Assembly: GCA_900539345.1 (NCBI GenBank) | Contig: UQBS01000002.1 | Location: 53,377 to 117,376, forward strand | Direction of reading: 5' to 3' | Length of the DNA: 64,000 nucleotides | From: an uncultured Coriobacteriaceae bacterium | GTDB taxonomy: Bacteria > Actinomycetota > Coriobacteriia > Coriobacteriales > UMGS124 | Shown: one piece after another, positions 27,844 through 35,958 of the stretch | Layout: each line of letters opens with the position of its first letter | Position numbering within the stretch: position 1 is the stretch's first letter | The notes under the pieces: model-generated | What the model was told of the DNA's origin: nothing | The model's database searches: none | Seen by the model: the letters and a program-made list of their open reading frames with translations, nothing else | Made by a program: the position numbers and the translations under genes

Positions 27844-27907
27844 AAAGCTAACTAAAGTAACGAGGTGCACAATACCAATTCTCAGATGTTCGTCAAGTCT
27901 AACTAAA
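27844..27907 (-). promoter_or_regulatory. Promoter of DUF3793-flavodoxin with paired TTTAGTTAG sites
   Basis: On the minus strand TTGACG (27891-27896) and TATTGT (27869-27874) are 16 bases apart and make a fair promoter. TTTAGTTAG followed by CTT or ACTT occurs twice, at 27896-27907 touching the -35 and at 27844-27855 just after the start point. These resemble half of the DtxR/IdeR operator, TTAGGTTAG. Iron repression is an inference. Confidence 0.5.
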
Positions 27908-27963
27908 AAAGATACCGATATTCCCCCGCAAGTGATGCGAATCGGGCATCAAGCGGTGCCGAG

Positions 27964-28000
27964 GACCTGCCGGGCGCGCACCCCGGCAGGTCCCCCAGTC
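27964..28000. other. Strong hairpin upstream of pth2
   Basis: GACCTGCCGGG and CCCGGCAGGTC pair perfectly around about nine bases. It lacks a T run, so it may be an RNA-stabilising or processing structure in the leader of pth2 and not a terminator. Confidence 0.5.
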
Positions 28001-28069
28001 AGCTTCTCCACAATCCCCCTGTATCATGCGCCCCTGCTGAAGATGACGTTCGAGCGAGGAGTGCTCCCC

Positions 28070-28510
28070 ATGTCCACCTATAAGTCCAAGCAGATGATCG
28101 TGATGCGCCGCGACCTCAAGATGCGCAAGGGCAAGATTGCCGCCCAGGCGGGCCATGCCTGCGTTGAGGCGACCCTCATGGCGCTCGCGCGCGAGCACAG
28201 GCTCGACCAGGTGCGCGTTACCGAAGACGGCGGCTGGGTCTACCTGGCCGATGACCCGGAGCGTCCCGAGGCCACCCCGCTTACCGACTGGTTTGACGCC
28301 GGCGTGGCCAAGATTTGCGTGTACGTGGACTCCGAGGAGGAGCTGCTCGACCTTGCCGCCAAGGCGCGCGAGCAGGGCTTTGCCTGCGCCCTCATCCGCG
28401 ATGCCGGCCACACCGAGTTCCACGGCGAGCCCACCTACACCTGCCTGGCCCTGGAGCCCCTCTCGGCCGAGCAGGTCGATCCCCTCACCTCGGGCCTGCC
28501 GCTGTATTAA
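28070..28510 (+). CDS. pth2: Peptidyl-tRNA hydrolase, archaeal/eukaryotic Pth2 type
   Basis: 146 residues. KQMIVMRRDLKMRKGKIAAQAGHACVEA (read from about residue 6) contains the invariant Lys-Gly-Lys-x-Ala-x-Gln-x-x-His-Ala signature of Pth2, followed by the conserved AGHTEF (about 118-123) and a proline-rich close. The enzyme frees tRNA from peptides that drop off ribosomes. Most bacteria use the unrelated Pth1; a Pth2 in a bacterium is less common but known. ATG 28070 follows CGAGGAG by eight bases; the long upstream open frame is a GC artefact. The AzlC gene follows after 95 bases. Confidence 0.88.
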   Translation: MSTYKSKQMIVMRRDLKMRKGKIAAQAGHACVEATLMALAREHRLDQVRVTEDGGWVYLADDPERPEATPLTDWFDAGVAKICVYVDSEEELLDLAAKAREQGFACALIRDAGHTEFHGEPTYTCLALEPLSAEQVDPLTSGLPLY

Positions 28511-28605
28511 GTCTGCGCACCGCGCGTGGGGCGCGGGGTCTACAATGCTGCAGCTGTGTTTCCCGACGAGTCTGGCCGCATGTGCCGGAAGAAATTGAGG
28601 TTGAG

Positions 28606-29322
28606 GTGAGAGAGGCGTTCAAGCGGGCGCTCAAGCCGGCGCTGCCCATCATCGCGGGCTACATCGTGTTGGGGCTTCCCTGCGGCATCCTGTCTGCGAC
28701 GGCAGGCATGAGCTGGTGGATGGTGGCGATCCTGAGCATCGTGTTCTACTCGGGCGCGGGCCAGTACATGATTCCCAACATGTGGCTTGCCGCCAACCCC
28801 ATAACGGCCATCATCGCCTCGGTGGGCCTCGTCAACACCCGCCAGATGCTCTATGGCACGTCGCTGTCGCAGTTCTGCGGCAACGCGGGTAAGGGACTCG
28901 CGACGTTCTTTGGCGCCACGGTGACCGACGAGAGCTTCGGGGTGAACTACGCGAAGTTCCTGGGGGGCGACTGGAGCGTGAAGGACGCCCTTGCCGTCAA
29001 CCTATACTGCCAGACCACCTGGATGCTTTCGTGCACCGTGGGCTGTATCCTGGGCTCCGCTGTGGCTATTCCCTCGGCGCTGGCCTCATTTGCCATGACA
29101 TCGCTCTTCCTGTGCCTGCTGTGCATGCAGCCCACCACGGCCGAGAATGGCGTTGTCGTCGCGGCTGCGGTCCTGGGCGTGGTCGTGTGCAAGCTTGTGG
29201 GGCTCTCCGGCGCCGCCATCTTCCTGGGCGCGGTCATCGGCATCGTCTGCGGCATGCTGTTCGGCTCGCGTGTGAGCCGCGCGGCCAAGCAAGCCTCCTG
29301 CGAGAAGGGAGGCGATCGCTAA
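28606..29322 (+). CDS. azlC: AzlC, branched-chain amino acid exporter large subunit
   Basis: 238 residues with about six hydrophobic segments. FKRALKPALPIIAGYIVLGLPCG opens the protein, and FYSGAGQYMIPNMW, NTRQMLYG and GATVTDESFGVNY are AzlC hallmarks. With AzlD it exports branched-chain amino acids and analogues. I chose GTG 28606 because GAGG ends five bases before it; an upstream GTG at 28582 is possible. The stop overlaps the azlD start by one base (TAATG), the usual arrangement. Confidence 0.9.
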   Translation: MREAFKRALKPALPIIAGYIVLGLPCGILSATAGMSWWMVAILSIVFYSGAGQYMIPNMWLAANPITAIIASVGLVNTRQMLYGTSLSQFCGNAGKGLATFFGATVTDESFGVNYAKFLGGDWSVKDALAVNLYCQTTWMLSCTVGCILGSAVAIPSALASFAMTSLFLCLLCMQPTTAENGVVVAAAVLGVVVCKLVGLSGAAIFLGAVIGIVCGMLFGSRVSRAAKQASCEKGGDR

Positions 29323-29666
29323 TGCCGATTAAAGACTTCCTTATCATCCTGGTGGGCGTGAGCGTGCTCATGTTCGTGTGCCGCGTGGCTCCCGTCGTGC
29401 TGCTCAAGGGCCGCGACCTGCCCGATGGTGTCAAGCGCGCCTTGGGGTACATCCCTGCTGCCGCCTTTGCCGCCCTTGTGGCCAACGACCTCTTCGACCC
29501 GGCGGACTTTGCTGCGGGCGTCGATCCCATGACGTGGGCCGGCCCTCTCATTGCGGCTGTTGTCGTTGCTGTGGTTGGTTTCAAGACCAAGTCGATGGCG
29601 TGGTGCATCGTGTCTGGCGTGGTGTCGCTTGCCATCGTGATGTACGTGCCGGGCTTGATTATGTAG
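29322..29666 (+). CDS. azlD: AzlD, branched-chain amino acid exporter small subunit
   Basis: 114 residues with four hydrophobic segments and the family landmarks VCRVAPVVLLKGRDLPDGVKRALGYIPAAAFAAL (read in two halves around residues 20-52). It works only together with AzlC, encoded immediately upstream with a one-base overlap. GGAGG lies eight bases before the ATG, inside azlC. Confidence 0.9.
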   Translation: MPIKDFLIILVGVSVLMFVCRVAPVVLLKGRDLPDGVKRALGYIPAAAFAALVANDLFDPADFAAGVDPMTWAGPLIAAVVVAVVGFKTKSMAWCIVSGVVSLAIVMYVPGLIM

Positions 29667-29774
29667 GACTTGTGAGTAAAGAACTTCCCTCTTGCAAGGG
29701 TATAGGGGATATGGCAATATATCTCCTCGCAGCAGCGCAACGGAGCAAAGCGACGACGCGCCAAGCCGCCAAGT

Positions 29775-29851
<77 letters not shown>

Positions 29852-29864
29852 CTTGCTATTGACA

Positions 29865-29895
29865 AGCCCGGAGGCATTCGCCTTCGGGCTTTTTT
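29865..29895 (+). terminator. Terminator of tRNA-Asp
   Basis: AGCCCGGAGG/CCTTCGGGCT stem plus six T. It is framed by a 10-bp inverted repeat, CTATTGACAA (29856-29865) and TTGTCAATAG (29911-29920), of which the right arm lies inside the insertion-sequence end. Confidence 0.85.
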
Positions 29896-29913
29896 AATAT
29901 GAGAGAGCCATTG

Positions 29914-30275
29914 TCAATAGGCATGCTGAAATCGGGCCGGGTGAATTTCCACCTTGCCCGATTTCTTTTTTCGTTCCAGCCGGAGGGGCCCGCGCCGGGG
30001 TTTCGTCCATACTAGTCGACGCTTGCCTGGCAAGCTAATATCCGCGGGCTCGCGGGCGGCGCGACGGACGGCCCGTCGCATATGTTGCCGCGCGCTACCG
30101 CATTTCGATTCTCCGTCCGGGGCCCCCGTCCGAAATCCAGAGTCAGTCTCGTTTGTCGGGCGCGGCCTTCCGGCTGCCCATAAAAAGGCTCGTGGACGGG
30201 CCCCGGCGACGCGTCGGGGCGCGGGCCCTCCCGGCTGGAGGGGTTGTCGGGGTTCACGTGATGGGCCTCGGGGCG
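29914..30275 (-). other. Long 3' non-coding end of the insertion sequence, possible bridge/seeker RNA region
   Basis: About 360 bases lie between the transposase stop and the inverted repeat. A stem AAATCGGGC/GCCCGATTT with a following T run (29929-29972, plus strand) sits at the outer end, and several G/C-rich hairpins are visible inside, including CGACGGACGG near 30061. In the IS1111 branch the guide RNA that selects target and donor is encoded on this side of the transposase gene. The assignment is from family knowledge only; I did not fold the RNA. Confidence 0.4.
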
Positions 30276-31391
30276 TCAGCGCAGCGTGCCCTCCGCCCGG
30301 CAGCCCACCTCCCACACCCAGCAGGCCAGCTCGCGGGCCACCGCGACGTTGGCCACGCAGGGGCGCTTGCCGGCCTCCCGGAGCGCCCTGTGCCTGGCCG
30401 CCAGGCGCGCGGTGCACTTGGCGCACCTGCGCTCTATGTCGGCCGGGACGGCATCGCGGCCCGCCTTGGGCGGCTTGGGCGAGGGAGAGCACGAGGCGAA
30501 GTGCCACGCGGCCTCCACCAGGGCGCGCCTGGAGGCGGCGTTGCCCGTCTTGGTGATGCCGCCCCTGGCGACCTTCTCGCCGCTGGAGTGCTCCGAGGGC
30601 ACGAGGCCCACCCAGGCGGCGTAGGCCGGCGCCGAGCGGAACCGCGAAAAGCTGCCCGCCTCGGCGGCCAGGCAGAAGGCCGTCACGGTGTCGACGCCCT
30701 TGATCCGGCGCAGGGCCCCGACGACGGGTGCCCACCTGGGCCTCGCCGCCTCCTGCGCCACGAGCCTCTCGAGCTTGAGCTTGGAGGACTCCTCGTGCCG
30801 GACGTCCTCCACGTAGTGGTCCAGGGCCGCCTTGGCCGCGGGCTCGGGCATCTTCACCTTGGCGACCCAGGACCACCAGGCGGCGGTCCACGCGCCCCTG
30901 CGCCTGCCGAGCGCGTCGGTCTCGTCGAAGACGTGGCCGCGCCGGAGCAGGAACTTCGAGAGCCGCTGGCGGGCGCGCTGGACGTTGTCGCGGGCGTCGT
31001 CGAGGGCGCGGGAGAGGTCCCTGGCCGCCTCGACCTCGGCGTCGGGCACGGGCACCACGACCACGTTGTTGGTGGCGAGGAGCCTGGCGAGGAACGCGGC
31101 GTCCCTGCGGTCGTTCTTGACCCTCTTGTCCGCGGCCGGCCTCTGCATCTTGGACACGGCGCCCACCACGCAGTCCACGCCGAGGGCGCGCAGCTCGCGG
31201 CACAGGGCGAACCCCGTGGGGCCGCTCTCGTAGACGGCCCTGGGGGACTCGAACGACAGCACCCACTCGGCGATGGGCCCCGCCCCCGGCCCGAACCTCC
31301 TCTCGACCACCTCGCCGGTGTAGAGGTTGAACGCGGCGGCGGAGACGGACCTGGCGTGCACGTCGAGCCCTACTGATGTAACATGCGGCAT
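30276..31391 (-). CDS. IS110-family DEDD transposase
   Basis: 371 residues, intact. The N-terminal RuvC-like DEDD domain shows GLDVHARSV (D10), VYESGPTG for the Glu, and KNDRRDAAFLARLL for the last two Asp residues. The C-terminal half carries the transposase_20 domain (LRRIKGVDTVTAFCLAAEAG and SSGEKVARGGITKTGNAASRRALVEAAW), which includes the catalytic Ser of IS110 recombinases, probably the first Ser of EHSSGE. ATG 31391 follows a G-rich ribosome site (GGGAGGGGG). Nothing suggests inactivation. Confidence 0.93.
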   Translation of the reverse strand: MPHVTSVGLDVHARSVSAAAFNLYTGEVVERRFGPGAGPIAEWVLSFESPRAVYESGPTGFALCRELRALGVDCVVGAVSKMQRPAADKRVKNDRRDAAFLARLLATNNVVVVPVPDAEVEAARDLSRALDDARDNVQRARQRLSKFLLRRGHVFDETDALGRRRGAWTAAWWSWVAKVKMPEPAAKAALDHYVEDVRHEESSKLKLERLVAQEAARPRWAPVVGALRRIKGVDTVTAFCLAAEAGSFSRFRSAPAYAAWVGLVPSEHSSGEKVARGGITKTGNAASRRALVEAAWHFASCSPSPKPPKAGRDAVPADIERRCAKCTARLAARHRALREAGKRPCVANVAVARELACWVWEVGCRAEGTLR

Positions 31392-31520
31392 TGGGGAGCC
31401 CCCTCCCGTGCGTGCGGTGTCGGGCACCGCAGGGACCGATACGACGAGCCCATTGTGGCAGCCCCAGCCCGCGAAAACCACACGACGTGAGTGGCACGAG
31501 GAGAGGGGGCTCCCCCAATG
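31389..31520. repeat. Inverted GAGGGGGCTCCC(C)CAATG repeats at the 5' end of the IS
   Basis: CATTGGGGAGCCCCCTC at 31389-31405 and GAGGGGGCTCCCCCAATG at 31503-31520 are near-perfect inverted repeats around the 5' non-coding end; the right copy abuts the outer inverted repeat. They could form a large stem in the transcript or mark the reconstituted junction in a circular intermediate. Confidence 0.6.
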
Positions 31521-31601
31521 GCTCTCTCATATCGTCTCGTTTCTGGCCACCCATGCGAAACCATGGGGGAGAGTGCCCGTCCGCACAACCCTCGCCAAAC
31601 T

Positions 31602-31653
31602 AGGAACCCCGCCTTCCAGCCCTTGCACGGGGTTGAAAGACGGGGTTCCTTTG
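31602..31653 (-). terminator. Hairpin after rubrerythrin gene
   Basis: AGGAACCCCG(CC)TTCC pairs with GAAAGACGGGGTTCCT. Read on the minus strand it ends in TAGTTTGG, a weak T run, so it is a possible terminator of rbr. Confidence 0.5.
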
Positions 31654-31689
31654 GTAGGGTGGCGGTGGGCGGCCGCCAGATGGATCAAC

Positions 31690-32229
31690 CTAGTAGTTCA
31701 CAACCTGCTGCACAAAGTAGCTGCGGGGATGTGCGCACACGGGGCAGACCTCGGGTGCCTCCTTGCCGATGTGCAGGTGTCCGCAGTTCTGGCACTTCCA
31801 CACCACGACGTCGTCGCGCTTGAAGACCTCGCCGGACTCCAGGCGTGCCATGAGGGCGCGGTAACGCTTCTCGTGAGCGGCCTCGACGTCGGCCACGCCG
31901 CGCATCTTCTCGGCGATCTCGTGGAACCCTTCCGCGTCTGCCGTGGCGGCGAACTCCTTATACATGTGGGTCCACTCTTCGTTCTCGCCGGCAGCGGCAG
32001 CTGCGAGGTTCTCGGCGGTGGAACGAATCTCGCCGCCCTCGAGGTACTTGAACCAAAGCTTGGCATGCTCGCGCTCGTTGCCGGCCGTCTCGGTGAAGAT
32101 CTCGGAGATGCCGACGTAGCCGTCCTTCTTGGCCTTCGAGGCAAAATAGGTGTACTTGTTGGTGGCCATCGACTCTCCGGCAAAGGCGGCCTCAAGGTTC
32201 TTCTTGGTCTGAGAGCTCTCGAATTCCAT
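31690..32229 (-). CDS. rbr: Rubrerythrin
   Basis: 179 residues. The N-terminal ferritin-like four-helix domain gives the diiron ligands in [19 protein letters not shown] and EAAHEKRY; the C-terminal rubredoxin-like domain has CQNC (about 145-148) and CPVC (about 161-164). Rubrerythrin reduces hydrogen peroxide to water in the cytoplasm of anaerobes. GGAGG lies eight bases before ATG 32229. It is transcribed toward the insertion sequence and stands alone. Confidence 0.95.
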   Translation of the reverse strand: MEFESSQTKKNLEAAFAGESMATNKYTYFASKAKKDGYVGISEIFTETAGNEREHAKLWFKYLEGGEIRSTAENLAAAAAGENEEWTHMYKEFAATADAEGFHEIAEKMRGVADVEAAHEKRYRALMARLESGEVFKRDDVVVWKCQNCGHLHIGKEAPEVCPVCAHPRSYFVQQVVNY

Positions 32230-32357
32230 GACAGTTCCTCCATCTCGTTTTTAAGCAGCGTTACCGCGGCTTCAGAGGGCTTATACCACGCTTTGCGCGC
32301 GATGAAGCGAGATTCTCAAACCATTGATACTCTGCTCGTTGAGACTTGCCGCGCCGC

Positions 32358-33278
32358 TTATCGCGCGTTCCACAGCCCTTGCTCGTCACGGGTGCAGAAA
32401 CCCTCTTTTGCCAGGTCGGCAAGGATGTCTTGGACAAGGGCGACCTCGGGGGCGGGCCTGCCGGCGCCGAGCTCCTTGCTGGCAAGTCGGGCGTAGACCT
32501 CCTGCTCGGGGAGCGACTCGCCTTGTGCGTGGGCACCCAGCAGGATGCGCACGATGCCTGCGCGTTTCTGCCTGCGCGACCCTGCAAAGGGCGACTGGCG
32601 CGTGTAGGCGCGGGCGCGGCGCGTGGGGTTGGGAAGCGTCTTCTTGAGATGGGCACCGATGTCGAGCAGACCGTAATACCAGCCGCGCACGTCCTGGCCG
32701 CTGGGAGGGCAGGTGAGCTCCACCAGGGGTACGAGCTCCTTGTCGGCCACCTTGTCCGTTCCGGGGAAAAACTCGTGGATGAGGACGGCGCGCACGTTGG
32801 TCTCCAGGTAGACGCCGTGTTCATCGAAGGCGAAGGCGCGGATGCCGGCCGCCGTGGAGGGGCCGATGCCAGGAAGCGCTGTGAGTTCCTTCACGCCGTG
32901 GGGCCAGATGCCGTCGAACTGCTCGACCACGGTCTGAGCGCAGCGGTGAAGCGCGAGCGCCCGCCTGTTGTACCCCATGCCCTGCCAGGCTTGCAGCACC
33001 TCTGCCTGAGGGGCCTGGGCAAGCGCCTGTACGTTGGGGAAGCGCTCAAGCCAGTCGGCCCAGCGACCCTGCACACGCACGACCTGCGTCTGCTGGAGCA
33101 TGACCTCGCTGATCCACACGAGGTAAGGGTCGTCGACGCCCCTCCAGGGAAGCTCGCGCCACAGAGACGCGGCCAGCGCGCGCATGCGCTCCTGGAACGC
33201 CTCCACACCCTCGGCGAGCAGGGCTTCCATGCCACAGGGGCGGCCGAGACCGTCGGCGGGGTTTTCGATTGCTTGCAT
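32358..33278 (-). CDS. mutY: A/G-specific adenine glycosylase MutY, cluster-free variant
   Basis: 306 residues. LPWRGVDDPYLVWISEVMLQQTQV (split around residues 44-67) carries catalytic Glu58, and the helix-hairpin-helix is LPGIGPSTAAGI (135-146). MutY removes A opposite 8-oxoG. Two departures from the standard enzyme stand out: the usual four-Cys [4Fe-4S] loop after the glycosylase domain is absent (LLDIGAHLKKTLPNPTRRAR has none), and the catalytic Asp segment LDGN reads YLETN (E159). Cluster-free MutY proteins are known in some anaerobes and lactic acid bacteria. I chose ATG 33278; ATG 33230 is an alternative. It lies 29 bases after the HAD gene. Confidence 0.85.
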   Translation of the reverse strand: MQAIENPADGLGRPCGMEALLAEGVEAFQERMRALAASLWRELPWRGVDDPYLVWISEVMLQQTQVVRVQGRWADWLERFPNVQALAQAPQAEVLQAWQGMGYNRRALALHRCAQTVVEQFDGIWPHGVKELTALPGIGPSTAAGIRAFAFDEHGVYLETNVRAVLIHEFFPGTDKVADKELVPLVELTCPPSGQDVRGWYYGLLDIGAHLKKTLPNPTRRARAYTRQSPFAGSRRQKRAGIVRILLGAHAQGESLPEQEVYARLASKELGAGRPAPEVALVQDILADLAKEGFCTRDEQGLWNAR

Positions 33279-33307
33279 ATCGCTTGCGGGCGTCAGTCCC
33301 GCCTGCG

Positions 33308-33979
33308 CTACTTCCACTCCAGAATCTCCCAGCCCAGCCTCTTGGCGTGGCAACGCAGCATGACATCGGGGTTCACGGCGTGGGCGGTCTGGGCCATCTG
33401 GAGCATGGGGGCGTCGGTGTGATGGTCGCCGTAGGCGTGCACGAGCTCCCAGCCGTCCTTGCCGAACGTGGCGTCGGCCCAGGTGCGGATGCGGCGGACC
33501 TTCTCCTCGCCTGCCGGGGTCTCGCCGGCAACGGCGCCGGTGTAGCGGCCGGACTCGTCGCGCTCCATGACGGTGCCCATGCAGGTCTCGCAGCCCAGGT
33601 ACTCGCGTGCCACGCGGGCGACCTCCTCGAAGGTCGCGCTCACAAGCGCCACGTGGTCGCCTGCCGCGACGTGCTCCTTGACCTTGGCGATGCCGTCGGC
33701 GCGGTAGCGCGGGACCATGATGTCGTCGTGGAACATCTCCATCATGCGATGGATGCCCTCGGGGGTGTATTGCGACAGGTCGGTGAAGATGCGCTCACGG
33801 GGCTCGTTCTGGCGATAGGGGAGGTGGAGCTTGTAGCGGATGCCCCACCAACTGCACAGGGCGATGGTGCGAATGCGCACAAGGCGACGCGTCATGAGGT
33901 ATTTGAGGATGAGCGTGCCAGATTGGCCCTGCAAAAGAGTGCCGTCGATGTCGAAGGCGACAACGCGCGCTTTTGTCAT
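33308..33979 (-). CDS. HAD-IB family phosphatase
   Basis: 223 residues. Motif I is FDIDGTLL (D9 and D11), motif II is VSATFEEV, and motif III/IV is AYGDHHTDAPML. This is the HAD-IB group that includes SerB-like phosphoserine phosphatases and CicA-type lipid phosphatases. The helical cap (about 20-110) fits the group. With thrH encoded elsewhere in the window, a role in serine synthesis is less likely than dephosphorylation of a phospholipid intermediate, but the substrate is unknown. It forms a probable unit with mutY, 29 bases downstream. Confidence 0.82.
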   Translation of the reverse strand: MTKARVVAFDIDGTLLQGQSGTLILKYLMTRRLVRIRTIALCSWWGIRYKLHLPYRQNEPRERIFTDLSQYTPEGIHRMMEMFHDDIMVPRYRADGIAKVKEHVAAGDHVALVSATFEEVARVAREYLGCETCMGTVMERDESGRYTGAVAGETPAGEEKVRRIRTWADATFGKDGWELVHAYGDHHTDAPMLQMAQTAHAVNPDVMLRCHAKRLGWEILEWK

Positions 33980-34228
33980 GACGCTCCTTTTCGCAGCTAG
34001 AGGCCGAAATCAGACAAGTAAACAAGCCAAACGCCCTATAGGATACCCTAAATGCAACCGCTTGCGTGCTTGAATCTGCCGCCCTCGCCAAACAGCGCAA
34101 ACCAGACGTCGGCCGCACGTACCTGAAACGTGGGGGTTGGACGCGAGGAGTAAAACCCCCTTACACCACGTGCTTTCATGCTTTAGTATTGCCTGCGTAC
34201 ACCACTCGTTTTATTGGAGGCGCGACCC

Positions 34229-35554
34229 TTGCTCGCTGAACGATTCCTCTCCACCGTTGTGGGCACCATGGCCAAGTCTCAGCTTGTTCTCAAGCCTACG
34301 ACCGAGACGCATTTTCCGGCCCCCGAACCCGGCCGTAAATACATGCTCTACCTGCATGTTCCTTTCTGCCAGGTGCTGTGCCCCTACTGCAGCTTCAACC
34401 GTTACCACTTCCGCGAGGAGGTGGCCAGGCCCTACTTTGCCAACATGCGCAAAGAGATGATGATGCTCAAGGACCTGGGCTACGACTTCGAGAGCCTCTA
34501 CTTCGGCGGCGGCACGCCCACCATCCTGCTCGACGAGCTGTGCGCCACCATCGACCAGGCGCGCGAGAACTTCTCCGTCACCGAGGTGGCCGTGGAGACC
34601 AACCCCAACCACCTGGTGGACCCGTGGCTTTCGCAGATGGAGGGTCGCGTGCAACGCCTCTCCGTGGGCGTGCAGAGCTTCGATGATGGCCTGCTCAAGC
34701 AGATGGACCGCTACAAGAAGTACGGCTCGGGCGAGGAGATCTTCGAGCGCATCCAGGCCGCCAAGAGCCACTTCGACCTCATCAATGTCGACATGATCTT
34801 CAACTTCCCCTCGCAGACCGAGGAGATCCTGCGCAGCGACCTCGAGAAGATCCGTGCCTGCGGGGCCCAGCAGACCACGTTCTCGCCACTCTACGTGTCG
34901 CACGGCACGCAGCAGAAGATGGCCCAGACCCTGGGCAAGCTCGACTACCCGCGCGAGTACGAGTTTTACAAGATCATCGACGAGACGCTGGCCGGCAGGG
35001 AGAACCCCGACTTCCACCGCTCGACCCTGTGGACCTTCACGCGCAAGGACGCCAACACCGACGCGTCCGCGCCGCAGATCGAGGAGTACCAGACCAACTA
35101 CGACGACTACCCTGCCATCGGTTCGGGCTCCATCACGCACCTGGCGGGCGCCCTGTACGTGAACCACTTCAGCATCGCCGACTACAACGCCGCGATCGAG
35201 TCGGGCAAGATGTCCATCATGGGCAAGGCAGCCATGTCCAAGCGCAGCCTCATGCGCTACAGCTTCTTGGTGAACCTGTACAAGCTGCGCCTGGACAAGC
35301 GCGCGTTCAAACGCGAGTTCGGCTGCTCGGTCGAGGCGGGCCTGCCTGCCGAGATGGCCTTCATGGCGCTCAACGGCGCCTTTGCCACCAACAACGCCGA
35401 CGAGCTCACGCTTACGCCGCGCGGCCGCTACCTGGTCGTCGTGATGTACCGCAAGTTCCTCTCGGGCATGAACAACCTGCGTGAGCAGGCGCGCGCGTGC
35501 CTGAGCGGCGCCGAGCGCCAGATTCTGTTCGAGGACAGCGAGGACGTGCTGTAA
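34229..35554 (+). CDS. HemW-like radical SAM protein (coproporphyrinogen III oxidase family)
   Basis: 441 residues. The radical SAM cluster motif is HVPFCQVLCPYCSF with C47, C51 and C54, followed by YFGGGTPTIL and ETNPNH. This group contains HemN, the heme chaperone HemW and ChuW-like enzymes. The CxxxCxxC motif without the extra Cys of HemN argues against true HemN. It is longer than HemW (about 380) and close to ChuW in size, so heme handling is likely but the reaction is open. TTG 34229 is chosen because GGAGG lies eight bases before it; ATG 34268 is the alternative. yerC follows after 27 bases. Confidence 0.78.
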   Translation: MLAERFLSTVVGTMAKSQLVLKPTTETHFPAPEPGRKYMLYLHVPFCQVLCPYCSFNRYHFREEVARPYFANMRKEMMMLKDLGYDFESLYFGGGTPTILLDELCATIDQARENFSVTEVAVETNPNHLVDPWLSQMEGRVQRLSVGVQSFDDGLLKQMDRYKKYGSGEEIFERIQAAKSHFDLINVDMIFNFPSQTEEILRSDLEKIRACGAQQTTFSPLYVSHGTQQKMAQTLGKLDYPREYEFYKIIDETLAGRENPDFHRSTLWTFTRKDANTDASAPQIEEYQTNYDDYPAIGSGSITHLAGALYVNHFSIADYNAAIESGKMSIMGKAAMSKRSLMRYSFLVNLYKLRLDKRAFKREFGCSVEAGLPAEMAFMALNGAFATNNADELTLTPRGRYLVVVMYRKFLSGMNNLREQARACLSGAERQILFEDSEDVL

Positions 35555-35581
35555 GGCGCGCAGGACCAGGAGGTTTGACGC

Positions 35582-35908
35582 ATGCATTCAGAGGACGTGG
35601 CGACGCTTCCGCCCGAACAGCGCGCCCTGCTCGACGCGCTCGTGTTGCTTGACAATGCCGACGGCGCCTATGCGCTGCTGCAGGACCTGTGCACGCCGCG
35701 CGAGATCGAGGACCTCTCGCGCAGGCTTCAGGTGGCGCGCATGCTCGATGCGGGCGCGAGCTACGAGCGCATCCAGGCCAAGACCGGCGTCTCGTCCACC
35801 ACGGTGGCGCGCGTTGCCAAGTGCCTGAGCTACGGGCCCGGCGGTTATCGGCAGACGCTTGACAAGCTGCCTGTGTACGTGGACGAGCCCGTAGGGCCCG
35901 CGCTGTAG
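35582..35908 (+). CDS. yerC: YerC/YecD-type TrpR-like regulator
   Basis: 108 residues, entirely helical. LCTPREIEDLSRRLQVARMLDAGASYERIQAKTGVSSTTVARVAKCL (read from about residue 36) is the TrpR-superfamily helix-turn-helix characteristic of YerC/YecD. What it senses or controls is not established; in Bacillus it is a small DNA-binding protein of unknown regulon. AGGAGG lies seven bases before the ATG. It sits between the radical SAM gene and a homocysteine methyltransferase gene on the same strand, so all three may form one unit. Confidence 0.88.
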   Translation: MHSEDVATLPPEQRALLDALVLLDNADGAYALLQDLCTPREIEDLSRRLQVARMLDAGASYERIQAKTGVSSTTVARVAKCLSYGPGGYRQTLDKLPVYVDEPVGPAL

Positions 35909-35958
35909 GAAACCACGCCGCCCGAGGTGGCGGACGAGCTGAGAAAGGGGCATCCCCC

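Larger units (their letters stand above)
29897..31532 (-). mobile_element. IS110/IS1111-type insertion sequence, about 1.6 kb
   Basis: Perfect 17-bp inverted repeats, ATATGAGAGAGCCATTG (29897-29913) and its complement (31516-31532), enclose one DEDD transposase gene. IS110 proper lacks terminal repeats, whereas the IS1111 branch has short subterminal ones, so the true tips may lie a few bases outside. The 5' non-coding end is about 125 bases and the 3' non-coding end about 360 bases. Base composition is more G/C-rich than the neighbours. No target duplication is obvious, as expected for the family. Confidence 0.75.

Noticed and set aside
27236..28069. Long open frame in front of pth2 as an N-terminal extension
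   Set aside because: The sequence is antisense to the DUF3793 gene, and Pth2 has its normal start with a good ribosome site at 28070.
29914..31554. 546-residue open frame in another frame of the insertion sequence
   Set aside because: Arg/Gly/Ala-rich shadow of the real DEDD transposase frame.
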